A stretch of 64,000 nt of DNA, from NCBI RefSeq assembly GCF_010548305.1, contig NZ_JAAGLV010000002.1:558001-622000 (forward strand), read 5' to 3'. This document shows, piece after piece, positions 53,091-62,167 of this stretch (its first letter is position 1; every line of letters begins with the position of its first letter). Below the pieces are notes generated by a model. The model did no database searches. It was not told the DNA's origin and was given only the letters and a program-made list of their open reading frames with translations. The stretch comes from Streptomyces sp. SID13031 (GTDB taxonomy: Bacteria > Actinomycetota > Actinomycetes > Propionibacteriales > Kribbellaceae). The translations under genes were made by a program, and so were the position numbers.

Positions 53091-55933
53091 AACGGCTGAT
53101 GGCATTCCTTCTGTTGTTGCCTTTGCTGGTGGTGCTGCCGACTCAGGCAGCGCAGGCGGTGGTGCAGCGGGTGCAGTTCACTGCCGGGGGCAACTATCTG
53201 GTGGTGGAGTTTCTCGATGACGATCTGGTGCACTTCGAGATGGGGGCAGGGGCCGGACCTGGCACCGGCTCGCCCATCTTCACCACCACGCAGATCGCCA
53301 AGACCAACTATCCCGGTCCGACCAGCCTCAACCAGGTGGGCGGCGTACTGACGACGCCTGGCATCAAGGTGGACGTCAACACGAGCACTCTGTGTGCGAC
53401 GGTCTACGACACCACTCGCACTCCGCAGCTCTTGCTCAACACCACCTGCCCGCGCAACCTCAGCCAGGCGTGGAAGGGGCTGAGCTTCACAAAAGCGTCC
53501 ATGCAGAACGCGTACGGGCTGGGCGAGCAGTTCTTCATGGGCGGCAGCGCCGACGGCGACTGGGTCGGCCGGCAGCGTACAGGCGGTACCTACGGCAACG
53601 CGATGCTGTACGACACGGACAACGGCCCGGTCGGCAACGCGCAGATCCCGGTGCTGTTCGCGGTCGGCGCCAACACCACGAACTACGGCATGTTCGTCGA
53701 CCAGGTCTACAAGCAGCAGTGGGATCTGACCGGCGACCCGTGGACGATGGACACCTTCGGCGATCAGCTCCGCTGGTACGTGATGAGCGGACCCGACCTG
53801 CCCGATCTCCGCAAGGACTATCTGGAGCTGACGGGTCGTCCTCCGGTGCCGCCGAAGAAGGCATTCGGGCTGTGGATGTCGGAGTACGGCTATGACAACT
53901 GGAACGAGATCGACACCACGCTGACCGGGTTGCGCGCGAACAAGTTCCCGACTGACGGCGTGATGCTCGACGTCAACTGGTTCGGCGGCGTCACCGCGGG
54001 CTCCGACAACACCCGGATGGGCACGCTGGAGTGGGATCCGGTCAACTTCCCCAACCCGGCGACCAAGCTGGCGACGTACAAGAACACCAACGGCGTCGGC
54101 GTGATGACGATCGAGGAGTCGTACGTCGGCAAGAACCTGCCGGAACACACGAGCATGGCGAGCGCGGGCTACCTGATCCGCGCGGGCTGCTCGAGTTGCA
54201 CCCCGGCGTACCTGACCGGGAACGACTGGTGGGGTCGCGGCGGGATGATCGACTGGACCCAGCCGGCCGCGAGCGCGCAGTGGCACAACACCCAGCGGCA
54301 GCCGCTGATCAACGACGGCGTGATGGGCCACTGGCTCGATCTCGGTGAGCCCGAGATGTACGACGCCAACGACTGGACCGCCGGCCTGCTCGCGGGCAAG
54401 CACGCGCACTCCGACTACCACAACCTCTACAACCTGGAGTGGGCTCGCGGTATCGCGAAGGGATACACGGACAACGCAGTACAGCAGCGGCCGTTCATGC
54501 TCGCCCGATCGGCAGCCGGTGGCATCCAGCGGACCGGTACTGCGATGTGGTCCGGCGACATCGGCTCCAAGCTGACGGCTCTCGCGTCGCAGCAGAACGT
54601 CCAGATGCAGATGTCCATGTCGGGGATCGACTACTTCGGCTCGGACATCGGCGGCTTCCGTCGCGAGATGCTCAACACGGACCTCAACGAGCTCTACACC
54701 CAGTGGTTCGCGAACTCGTCCTGGTTCGACGTCCCGATCCGGCCGCACACCGAGAACCTCTGCAACTGCGCGGAGACCTCACCCGACTCGATCGGTGACG
54801 TCCCGAGCAACCTCGCCAACCTGCGCCAGCGGTACGAGCTCACGCCGTACTACTACTCGCTCGCGCATCGCGCCAACACGACCGGCGAACCGCTGATCCC
54901 GCCGCTGGTCTACCAGTACCAGAACGACTCGAACGTGCGGGAGAACGGCAACGAGAAGCTGATCGGCAAGGACCTGCTCGTCGGTGTCGTGGCCGGGGCT
55001 AACCAGCGCAAGCGGGACGTCTACCTGCCGGCCGGCACCTGGTTCGACTACTACACCAACACCAAGACGGTCAGTACCGGCCAGAACCTCGTCGACGTAC
55101 CGCTGTGGCGCAACGGCAAGTTCCAGCTGCCCGCCTACGCCCGGGCCGGCGCGATCATCCCGAAGATGACCGTCGACGACCAGACGATGAACGTGGTTGG
55201 CAAACGCGCCGACGGGACGACCCGCAACGAGCTGGTCGCCCGGGTGTACTCCGACACCACGTCGTCCTCGTTCACGCTCGCCGAGGACGACGGGTCGACC
55301 ATCGGTTACCAGACCGGGGCGAAGCGGACGACCGATCTGACCCAGTCGAGGTCAGGCAGCACGGCGACGGTCGGTATTGCCGCGTCGTCAGGCACCTACA
55401 CCGGTGCACCCGCATCGAGGCAGAACGTGGTCGAGTTGGTGGCCGACACGCAGGCTTCGGGCGTCACGCTCAACGGGTCCGCGCTGACGCAGTACGCGAA
55501 CAAGGCGGCCTTCGACGCGGCGGCCAGTGGCTGGTACAACGCCGGCGGCAGCCTGGTCGTCGCCAAGTCGGCCTCGCTGGCGACGAGTACGGCGAAGTCG
55601 TTCGTTTTCACCCTCGGTCAAGCGGTCGTTTCGAAGACCTTCAGCTGTGCCAACGGGACGACGACGACTGGCCAGTCTGTGTACGTCGTGGGCAGCGCGC
55701 CGCAGTTGGGGGCCTGGTCGGTGGCGAGCGCGGTGAAGCTGGCACCGTCCGCGTACCCGACCTGGACGGGGACCATCAGTAACCTGCCGCCCGGCACGAC
55801 CGTTGAATGGAAGTGCATCAAACGCCAGGAAGCGAACTATCCGGCGACCGCCGACCAGTGGGGCCCGGATCCGAACCTCTCGTTCACGACCCCCGCGAGC
55901 GGCTCGGGAGGGACCACCGCCGGCACCCTCTGA
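53087..55933 (+). CDS. ctsZ: Secreted GH31 6-alpha-glucosyltransferase (CtsZ-like) with CBM20
   Basis: A 948-residue exported GH31 enzyme. The signal peptide is MKRLMAFLLLLPLLVVLPTQAAQA. The barrel has KAFGLWMSEYGYDNWNEID, nucleophile Asp418 in GHWLDLGEPEMYD and acid/base Asp491 in AMWSGDIGSK. The C-terminal hundred residues are a CBM20 starch-binding module (VVSKTFSCANGTTTTGQSVY, VGSAPQLGAWSV, LPPGTTVEWKCIK). Starch binding fits an enzyme that acts first on malto-oligosaccharides, moving a glucosyl unit onto the non-reducing end with an alpha-1,6 bond to make the isomaltosyl donors for its partner. The gene order (isomaltosyltransferase, then glucosyltransferase) is that of the cts clusters. 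A strong terminator follows. Confidence 0.87.
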   Translation: MKRLMAFLLLLPLLVVLPTQAAQAVVQRVQFTAGGNYLVVEFLDDDLVHFEMGAGAGPGTGSPIFTTTQIAKTNYPGPTSLNQVGGVLTTPGIKVDVNTSTLCATVYDTTRTPQLLLNTTCPRNLSQAWKGLSFTKASMQNAYGLGEQFFMGGSADGDWVGRQRTGGTYGNAMLYDTDNGPVGNAQIPVLFAVGANTTNYGMFVDQVYKQQWDLTGDPWTMDTFGDQLRWYVMSGPDLPDLRKDYLELTGRPPVPPKKAFGLWMSEYGYDNWNEIDTTLTGLRANKFPTDGVMLDVNWFGGVTAGSDNTRMGTLEWDPVNFPNPATKLATYKNTNGVGVMTIEESYVGKNLPEHTSMASAGYLIRAGCSSCTPAYLTGNDWWGRGGMIDWTQPAASAQWHNTQRQPLINDGVMGHWLDLGEPEMYDANDWTAGLLAGKHAHSDYHNLYNLEWARGIAKGYTDNAVQQRPFMLARSAAGGIQRTGTAMWSGDIGSKLTALASQQNVQMQMSMSGIDYFGSDIGGFRREMLNTDLNELYTQWFANSSWFDVPIRPHTENLCNCAETSPDSIGDVPSNLANLRQRYELTPYYYSLAHRANTTGEPLIPPLVYQYQNDSNVRENGNEKLIGKDLLVGVVAGANQRKRDVYLPAGTWFDYYTNTKTVSTGQNLVDVPLWRNGKFQLPAYARAGAIIPKMTVDDQTMNVVGKRADGTTRNELVARVYSDTTSSSFTLAEDDGSTIGYQTGAKRTTDLTQSRSGSTATVGIAASSGTYTGAPASRQNVVELVADTQASGVTLNGSALTQYANKAAFDAAASGWYNAGGSLVVAKSASLATSTAKSFVFTLGQAVVSKTFSCANGTTTTGQSVYVVGSAPQLGAWSVASAVKLAPSAYPTWTGTISNLPPGTTVEWKCIKRQEANYPATADQWGPDPNLSFTTPASGSGGTTAGTL

Positions 55934-55944
55934 ACCCTCGCGGC

Positions 55945-55975
55945 AACGCGCTCTCCGGTATCCGGAGAGCGCGTT
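55945..55975 (+). terminator. Terminator after the GH31 pair
   Basis: AACGCGCTCTCCGG (55945-55958) and CCGGAGAGCGCGTT (55962-55975) form a perfect 14-base stem with a three-base loop, 12 bases after the stop of the second GH31 gene. Nothing further was recognised in the 270 bases up to the next gene. Confidence 0.85.
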
Positions 55976-56247
55976 CCGGGTTCTGGACGGTCGTCCAGTT
56001 CCTGGCACTGTGATGCCAGTGTCACCGGCTGTCGCGCGCTCTGAGACCATCATCACGCGCAGGTATGTCCTGAGTAAGGACTGTGTGAAGATTCGGTGCT
56101 GACGGCTCTCTGGAGGTGGCTCGCCGCCCCGGGAACCGTAAGTTCGTAGAGGTGTCAGCCGAAGTCAGGAGTGAGCGAAGTGCAACGGGGCAGTCCGGTC
56201 GTGCCGTCGGCATGCCCGCCAGAACTGGCATCCGTAGGGGTGCCGGC

Positions 56248-56508
56248 ATGACGGCGATCAACAAGGTTCTGATCTTCGCCGGGGTGACGCTGGTGCTCGC
56301 CGGCGTGGGCCTCGGCTTCCGCTCGGTCTCGGCCGGTGGGGCCACATGCGGGTCGGTGTTCCAGCCGGCCGGTGGCATCACCCCGATGGCCTGCGACGGA
56401 CGCCTGAACAACTCGGGCACCCTGGTCACGCTGGTCCTGGTCGCCGGTGGCCTCTGCCTGGCCGCCGCCTTCACCGTCAAGGTAGTCCGCGACCGCGTCG
56501 CCGCCTGA
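56248..56508 (+). CDS. Small two-helix membrane protein, unknown function
   Basis: An 86-residue protein with a helix at each end (MTAINKVLIFAGVTLVLAGVGL and GTLVTLVLVAGGLCLAAAF). A 35-residue loop between them holds two cysteines (ATCGS and MACDG), which could form a disulfide outside the cell. The ATG at 56248 has GTAGGGG seven bases upstream; the longer frame from 56116 adds a low-complexity basic stretch and is not supported. I do not recognise the family. Confidence 0.65.
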   Translation: MTAINKVLIFAGVTLVLAGVGLGFRSVSAGGATCGSVFQPAGGITPMACDGRLNNSGTLVTLVLVAGGLCLAAAFTVKVVRDRVAA

Positions 56509-56686
56509 CGACTCCTCCCAGTCCGGCCCCGGCAGCTGAGCCGGCGAGCCGCCGCTGCTCTGCCTCCGCCCGTCGTGACCTGGGCGTGACCGGCCCGGTG
56601 TGAGTGGCCGGACGGCGGATCTACTGACCCGTACTGCGAATTCCTACGCTGGCAGCGCTCAGTGAACGGGGATCGGAGGGGGCCGG

Positions 56687-57679
56687 ATGATCAGGTTCGA
56701 GGTAGGGGTGGACGACCTGGCGCAGGTCAGGTTCACGACGGACGCGGTCTGGGAGACAGCCGCCAGCCTGGGGGTTCTCGTGCACCCCCGGTACCACGCG
56801 CTGCATACCCGATTGCGGGAGCGGCTGCCCGGCTCACCGCGGTTCGATCTGCGGCTGCTGCTCGAGTTGATGGCCAACAGCAGGTGGACGCCGGATCTGC
56901 TCGCTCCCCAGCCGGGGGCCAAGCCGCCGTCGCCACTGGAGCAGTTCGATCGGTTGCGCTGGACCGATCCGGCCGTCGCCGGCCGCGATCTGGGGATGTT
57001 CCGGCGGCTCGTCCCGACCGGCCGGGTCGCGCGGATGAGCGTGCATGAGCTGATCGAGCGAACGACGGTCGCGCTGACGGCGTACTGGCGGCTGGTGCTC
57101 GAACCGCTGTGGGAGCGCATCGACGCGATCGTCGGCGCCGACATCGCCCGGCATGCGGGGGCGCTAGCGAACGACGGGTTCGGCTCGGCGGTCGGCGGGT
57201 TGCATGACGAGCTCAGCTACGAGAGCGGCGTACTGCGCGTCGACATGCCGAGTACTGAGCTGAAGGTGCCGTGCAACGGGCAGGGCCTCTGGCTGGTCCC
57301 GTCGGTGTTCCGCTGGCCGCGGGTGGCGGTCGATCCGATCAGTCGCGTGCCGGTGATCAGCTACCCGGCTCGCGGGGCCGGGCTGGTCTGGGAGGCCAGG
57401 GACTCTGGGTGCGGCCGGCTGCCCGCGCTGCTCGGGCGCTCTCGGGCGGCGATCCTGCAGCAGCTGGACATCCCCCGTAGTACTACGACGCTGGCGAACC
57501 TGCTGCGACTGGCTCCGGGGACGGTGAGCGATCACTTGTCGGTGCTGAGCTCCTCCGGGCTGCTCACAGCACGCCGCGACGGGCGACGGGTGCTGTACTC
57601 GCGGACGGGGCTGGCGGCGGCGCTGCTCGCTACCGAGTCCACGCTCGATCGCGACTCGGCGATCTCCCAGCAGAGCTGA
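56687..57679 (+). CDS. ArsR-like winged-helix regulator with DUF5937-type N-terminus
   Basis: A 330-residue protein. The N-terminal 170 residues (MIRFEVGVDDLAQVRFTTDAVWETAASLGVL) match the DUF5937-like sensor part found in many actinobacterial regulators. The C-terminal 80 residues are an ArsR/HTH_20 winged helix (STTTLANLLRLAPGTVSDHLSVLSSSGLLTARRDGRRVLYSR). There are no obvious metal-site residues, so a small organic ligand is more likely. It lies upstream of, and in the same direction as, the MocR-type regulator, but each probably has its own promoter. Confidence 0.85.
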   Translation: MIRFEVGVDDLAQVRFTTDAVWETAASLGVLVHPRYHALHTRLRERLPGSPRFDLRLLLELMANSRWTPDLLAPQPGAKPPSPLEQFDRLRWTDPAVAGRDLGMFRRLVPTGRVARMSVHELIERTTVALTAYWRLVLEPLWERIDAIVGADIARHAGALANDGFGSAVGGLHDELSYESGVLRVDMPSTELKVPCNGQGLWLVPSVFRWPRVAVDPISRVPVISYPARGAGLVWEARDSGCGRLPALLGRSRAAILQQLDIPRSTTTLANLLRLAPGTVSDHLSVLSSSGLLTARRDGRRVLYSRTGLAAALLATESTLDRDSAISQQS

Positions 57680-57706
57680 GGCGTCCTGCATCGGTACGTT
57701 GTGTGG

Positions 57707-59140
57707 GTGGACCTTCGGATCGAGCTGGACGGGCGCGGGGACCTCGCCGGTCAGCTCTATCGGCAGATCGTCGAGCTGGTCGCGGGCGGATTGCTCCGCC
57801 CGGGCGAGGTGCTGCCGTCCAGCCGCGAGCTCGCGGGCCGGTTGTCGGTCTCCCGCAACACGGTCGCCGCGGCGTACGAACGCCTGTTCGCCGAGGGCTT
57901 CGTGCAGACCCGGGCCGGGGTGGGCACATTTGTCAGCCACCACGTCGAGCAGGCCGGACCGCCGCTGCCGGCCGGCGAATCAAGACCGCCGAGGACAACT
58001 CGGATTCGGCCGGTGTGGGCGGAGCTTGCGGAGCCGCCGGACTTGTCGGCGGCGACGCCGCGGTTCGACTTCCGGGCGGGGATCCCCGATGTGCGGGCCT
58101 TTCCGTTCGGGGCGTGGCGGGCAGCGGTGGCGGACCAGTTGCGGGCGGGGGCGGTCGGATCGGGTGCGCATGGGGATCCGGCGGGGGATCCGCGGTTGCG
58201 GGCGGCGGTGGCCAGGCACGTCGCGGTGTCGCGGTCGGTCCGGTGTGGGTTCGAGGACGTCCTGATCACCAGCGGGATCCAGCAAGCGATCGACCTGATC
58301 AGCCGCGTACTGCTCGAGCCGGGCGACGTGGTGGCGGTGGAGGATCCGGGGTACGGGCCGCCGCGGGTGCTGTTCCGCTCGCAGGGGATGCGCGTCGTTG
58401 GCGTACCGGTAGACGGCGAAGGGCTTGTCGTCGACGCGTTGCCAGATGATGCGCGGCTTGTCTATGTGACGCCGGCGCATCAGTTTCCCCTCGGCATACC
58501 TATGTCCACGCCGCGGCGGCTGGCGTTGCTGGAGTGGGCGGCGCGGACCGGCGCGACCATCATCGAAGACGACTACGACAGCGAGTTCCGCTTCGGCGGG
58601 CGGCCGCTCGAACCGCTGCAGAGCCTGGATCGGCAGGGATCCGTCGTCTACGTCGGCTCGTTCAGCAAGGTCATGCTCCCGACGATCCGGCTGGGCTTCG
58701 CCGTCGCGCCGGAGCCGCTGTGGGGTGCGCTGCGGAAGGCGAAGTGGGTTGCGGACTGGCACTCGGTGCAGCCGATGCAGGCAGCGCTCGCGAGCTTCAT
58801 CGACGACGGCCGGCTCGCGCGCCACCTCCGCAAGATGCGGCGCATCTACGCCGAGCGCCACCACCATCTGCAGGCAGCACTCCACTCCACTTTCGACGGC
58901 GTACTCCGGCCGCTCCCGAGCCTCGCCGGTCTGCACGTCTCGGTCGTGTCCGACGATCCCGGCTTCGACGACCTGGCGATGGCGCGCCGGGCCGAAGAAC
59001 TCGGCGGTGAAGTGATGGCTCTCACGTTCCACTCGGTCACCGACATTCCCCGGGTTCGCGGCCTGATCCTCGGGTACGGCGCGCTGCCGGTCGAGCAGAT
59101 GGACGAGGCCCTCGCCGTGCTCCGCGGCCATCTGCCGTGA
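57707..59140 (+). CDS. MocR/PdxR-type regulator (GntR HTH fused to aminotransferase fold)
   Basis: A 477-residue fusion. Residues 1-75 are a GntR winged helix (GDLAGQLYRQIVELVAGGLL, then LSVSRNTVAAAYERLFAEGFVQTR). After a linker, a class-I aminotransferase-like domain follows, with the PLP Lys in YVGSFSKVMLPTIRLGF and ITSGIQQAIDLISRVLLEPGD near its start. MocR proteins use bound PLP as a sensor; PdxR controls vitamin B6 synthesis, others GABA or taurine use. No such target is adjacent, so the target is open. The GTG at 57707 fits the usual VDL start; TACGTT lies six bases upstream and suggests a leaderless transcript. The GTG at 57701 is an alternative. Confidence 0.88.
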   Translation: MDLRIELDGRGDLAGQLYRQIVELVAGGLLRPGEVLPSSRELAGRLSVSRNTVAAAYERLFAEGFVQTRAGVGTFVSHHVEQAGPPLPAGESRPPRTTRIRPVWAELAEPPDLSAATPRFDFRAGIPDVRAFPFGAWRAAVADQLRAGAVGSGAHGDPAGDPRLRAAVARHVAVSRSVRCGFEDVLITSGIQQAIDLISRVLLEPGDVVAVEDPGYGPPRVLFRSQGMRVVGVPVDGEGLVVDALPDDARLVYVTPAHQFPLGIPMSTPRRLALLEWAARTGATIIEDDYDSEFRFGGRPLEPLQSLDRQGSVVYVGSFSKVMLPTIRLGFAVAPEPLWGALRKAKWVADWHSVQPMQAALASFIDDGRLARHLRKMRRIYAERHHHLQAALHSTFDGVLRPLPSLAGLHVSVVSDDPGFDDLAMARRAEELGGEVMALTFHSVTDIPRVRGLILGYGALPVEQMDEALAVLRGHLP

Positions 59141-59203
59141 ACTGCCTTGAACTGCCTTGAAAACAAGGTGCATCGGCTCGACCTGGTAGGGGAGGGTGTT
59201 GCC

Positions 59204-60364
59204 ATGAGCATCGAACCGTTCCGCGTGGACATCGCGCCGGCCGAGCTGGACGACCTGTACGCCCGCCTCGACCTGACCCGCTGGCCGGAGGAGCTGCCCG
59301 GAGTCGGCTGGGCGTACGGCGTACCGCTGAACCACCTGAAGGACCTCGTCCAGTACTGGCGCCACGACTACGACTGGCGCAAAGCCGAGGCCGAGCTCAA
59401 CGAGTGGGAGCAGTTCACCACCACGATCGACGGTGCTCGCGTGCATTTCGCGCACGTCCGGTCGCCCGAGCCCGACGCGACGCCGTTGCTCATCACGCAC
59501 GGCTGGCCCGGCTCGATCGTCGAGTTCCAGCGGATCGCGGGACCCTTGACCGACCCACGCCGGTACGGCGGCGAGCCGGGCGACGCGTTCCATCTGGTGA
59601 TGCCGAGCATCCCCGGCTTCACCCTCTCGGGGCCGACCCGCGAGACGGGCTGGGAGGCGATCCGGGTCGCGCGCGCCTTCGCCGACTTGATGGAGCGACT
59701 CGGGTACGACCGGTACGGCGTACAGGGTGGTGATTGGGGTGCGGTGATCTCGCGGGAGCAGGGGCGGCTCTATCCCGAGCGCGTTGTCGGCGTACACCTC
59801 AATCTGATCCCGGGTGCTGGAGTGACCTCGGAGCCGACGGAGGCTGAGCTGGCCGCGCTGGATCCGAAGGAGCGCGCACGCACGCTCGCGTCGTGGCACC
59901 GGTTCGAGGCCTGGCTGAAGGACAAGCAGGGGTACGCCGATCTGCAGGCGACCCGGCCGCAGACGCTGGCGTACGCGTTGACGGACTCACCGGTCGGCCA
60001 GCTGGCGTGGATCGCGGAGAAGTTCGAGGAGTGGTCGGGGGAGGCCCCGATCGATCGGGACCATCTGCTGACCAACGTGTCGCTCTACTGGTTCACCAGG
60101 ACCGCCGGCTCGGCTGGGCGGATCTACTACGAGCGCCACCACGCCGCCTACTGGGGAAGCCCGATCGAGCCGTCCGCGACGCCGACGGCCTTCGCGGATT
60201 TCCCCGAGGACAACTTCATCCCACTACGGCGGATCGCGGAACTGACGAACAACATCGTCCGCTGGACCGAGTACCCCCGCGGCGGTCACTTCGCCGCACT
60301 GGAAGAACCGGATCTGCTCGTCGCCGACATCCGCGCCTTCTTCCGGGGCGTCAGCCAGGTGTGA
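59204..60364 (+). CDS. Epoxide hydrolase (microsomal type)
   Basis: A 386-residue alpha/beta hydrolase with an N-terminal EHN domain (EPFRVDIAPAELDDLYARLDLTRWPEE) like microsomal epoxide hydrolases. The oxyanion motif is HGWPGS (99-104), the nucleophile is Asp177 in GGDWGAV, and the catalytic His is in GGHFAALEEPDLL near the C-terminus. It opens epoxides to diols; the physiological substrate is unknown. The ATG at 59204 has GGGGAGGG upstream; the in-frame start at 59147 is not supported. It is convergent with the quinone oxidoreductase gene. Confidence 0.92.
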   Translation: MSIEPFRVDIAPAELDDLYARLDLTRWPEELPGVGWAYGVPLNHLKDLVQYWRHDYDWRKAEAELNEWEQFTTTIDGARVHFAHVRSPEPDATPLLITHGWPGSIVEFQRIAGPLTDPRRYGGEPGDAFHLVMPSIPGFTLSGPTRETGWEAIRVARAFADLMERLGYDRYGVQGGDWGAVISREQGRLYPERVVGVHLNLIPGAGVTSEPTEAELAALDPKERARTLASWHRFEAWLKDKQGYADLQATRPQTLAYALTDSPVGQLAWIAEKFEEWSGEAPIDRDHLLTNVSLYWFTRTAGSAGRIYYERHHAAYWGSPIEPSATPTAFADFPEDNFIPLRRIAELTNNIVRWTEYPRGGHFAALEEPDLLVADIRAFFRGVSQV

Positions 60365-60397
60365 CGGCCGGCCGGTGATCCGGGTATCGCCTGCGCC

Positions 60398-61348
60398 TTA
60401 CGGGCGTAGTACGAGTTTGCCCGTGGTGCGGCGGGCCCGGAGGTCTTCGTGGGCTTGGCGGGCTTCGCCCAGCGGGTACTCGGCGACGACCGGTTCCAGT
60501 TTGCCGGTGGCGACCAGGTCGAAGAGCTCGGCGAGGGGCTCGCGGTAGTTGCCGGGGAGCTTGAGGGCGGGGCGGAGCCAGAAGCCGGCGACGGTGAGGT
60601 TGTGGTTGGCGAGCAAGGCCGGGTCGAGCAGTGGGCGACGGCCTTCGCGGCCGGCGTTGCCGTAGGTGACGAGCCGGCCGAACCCGGCGAGTGCTCCGAG
60701 GGCGGCGTTGAAGGTCGCGCCACCGGTCGACTCGAGGACCACGTCGACGGGACGATTGTTGTTCGCGGCAACGACTCTGGCGGCGTACCCGTCCGGGTCG
60801 CTGTCGACGGCGATGTCCGCGCCGAGCGAGACGGCCAGCTTGCGCTTGTCATCGGTCGACGCCACCGCGATCACCCGGCCTGCGCCGAAGTGCCTGGCGA
60901 GTTGCACGGCCAGCGTGCCGACCCCACCGGCGGCGGCGTTCACCACGACAGATTCACCGCGTGACAGGCGAGCGCTGTTGCGCAGCAGGTGCCAGGCGGT
61001 GAGTCCTTGGACGAGCAGGGCGAGGGCCTCGGCGTCTCCGACCTTGCCGGGCACGTCCACTGCGTCGGCGGCGGCGACCAGCGCGAGTTCGGCGTACCCG
61101 CCGCCTTCGAAAGTGGGGGCGAGGACCCGGCGGCCGTCCTCGGTCCGGCCGATGACCTCGGAGCCGGGGACGAAGGGCAGCTCGGTGGCGGTGGTGGAGG
61201 AACCGTCGGTGCGATGGGTGTCGGCATAGTTCACTCCCGCGGCGTGGACCTCGACCAGCAGCCGGCCCGCGACCGGGACCGGCGCCGGCACCTCGGCAGG
61301 CACGAGGACCTCGGGTCCGCCGAACCGGCTGACCTGGATGGCACGCAT
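60398..61348 (-). CDS. Zinc-free MDR-family quinone oxidoreductase / alcohol dehydrogenase
   Basis: A 316-residue NADPH-dependent reductase of the QOR branch. The N-terminus MRAIQVSRFGGPEVLVPAEVPAP is typical, as is GVNYADTHRTDG. The Rossmann motif is AAAGGVGTLAVQLARHFGA, and ESTGGATFNAAL follows. No structural zinc cysteines are present. It probably reduces quinones or alpha,beta-unsaturated carbonyls. The ATG at 61348 starts the conserved domain; the frame to 61453 is not supported. The 170 bases upstream have two TTGCA boxes near 61415-61430 that could bind a regulator, but this is weak. Confidence 0.9.
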   Translation of the reverse strand: MRAIQVSRFGGPEVLVPAEVPAPVPVAGRLLVEVHAAGVNYADTHRTDGSSTTATELPFVPGSEVIGRTEDGRRVLAPTFEGGGYAELALVAAADAVDVPGKVGDAEALALLVQGLTAWHLLRNSARLSRGESVVVNAAAGGVGTLAVQLARHFGAGRVIAVASTDDKRKLAVSLGADIAVDSDPDGYAARVVAANNNRPVDVVLESTGGATFNAALGALAGFGRLVTYGNAGREGRRPLLDPALLANHNLTVAGFWLRPALKLPGNYREPLAELFDLVATGKLEPVVAEYPLGEARQAHEDLRARRTTGKLVLRP

Positions 61349-61521
61349 GGAATGGTTCCGTTCTTTCGATGGGGGTTCCACCGTAGGGCCGTAAACCTCC
61401 CGCGCCGCAGAGTTGCAGCTTGTTGCAATGCCGCGCTCACTCTCAGCCGCCACCGGCTCACCGAGGGCTCGCGCCCACCCTAGGCGGCGGTGGTCCGGCT
61501 CCGGCGAACTATCGTGGCCGC

Positions 61522-62148
61522 ATGAGTTTCACCGGCTTTCCGGCGGCTGCGCTGGACTTCTACGACGATCTCGAGATGGACAACAGCAAGACCTTCTGGA
61601 CGGCGAACAAGCAGGTGTACGAAGAGTCCGTGCGCGCGCCGATGGTCGCGCTGCTCGCCGGGCTGGAGGAGGAGTTCGGAGCGGCGAAGATCTTCCGCCC
61701 GTACCGCGACGTCCGGTTCGCCAAGGACAAGACGCCGTACAAGACAGCCCAGGGCGCCTTCATCGCCCTCGGCCCGTCAACCGGGTACTACGTCCAGGTG
61801 GCGGCCCCCGGCGTCCGCGTCGGCGCAGGCTTCTACGAGGCCCCCGCCGACCGCCTCGCGCGAATCCGCACCGCCATCGATGAGGACCGCCGAGGCAAGG
61901 AACTCGAGAAGCTGCTCGCCGAACTCCAGTCGGCCGGCTGGGACCTGGGCGGCGAGAAACTCAAAACCACCCCTCGCGGCTACAACGCCGACCACCCCCG
62001 CATCGACCTCCTGCGCCACAAGTCGATGACCCTGGGCAAGTCCTACGGCTTCGAGCCGATCATCCACACCGCCGCCCTGGCCAACGAGATCCGCCAAGCC
62101 TGGCGAGCCACCGCCCCGTTCCTGGACTGGGTCACCACCAACGCCTGA
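61522..62148 (+). CDS. DUF2461 (TIGR02453) family protein
   Basis: A 208-residue protein with the family start FTGFPAAALDFYDDLEMDNSKTFWTANKQVYEE, the block FRPYRDVRFAKDKTPYKTAQGAFI and C-terminal LRHKSMTLGKSYG. The function of DUF2461 is unknown, although it is widely conserved and cytosolic. The ATG at 61522 has no ribosome-binding site; TATCGT ends six bases before it, suggesting leaderless translation. The longer frame from 61420 is not supported. Confidence 0.9.
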   Translation: MSFTGFPAAALDFYDDLEMDNSKTFWTANKQVYEESVRAPMVALLAGLEEEFGAAKIFRPYRDVRFAKDKTPYKTAQGAFIALGPSTGYYVQVAAPGVRVGAGFYEAPADRLARIRTAIDEDRRGKELEKLLAELQSAGWDLGGEKLKTTPRGYNADHPRIDLLRHKSMTLGKSYGFEPIIHTAALANEIRQAWRATAPFLDWVTTNA

Positions 62149-62167
62149 CCGCCGGACCGGAACCGGT

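Noticed and set aside
56060..56090. TGTCCTGAGTAAGGAC as a third copy of the 100-bp repeat family
   Set aside because: Only about nine bases match the conserved end and no partner arm is found at 100 bp.
57980..59899. 639-codon open frame antisense to the MocR and epoxide hydrolase genes
   Set aside because: Crosses two well-supported genes and lacks any motif.
61405..61435. Two TTGCA boxes upstream of the quinone oxidoreductase gene
   Set aside because: Short, imperfectly arranged and likely by chance; noted only in the gene entry.
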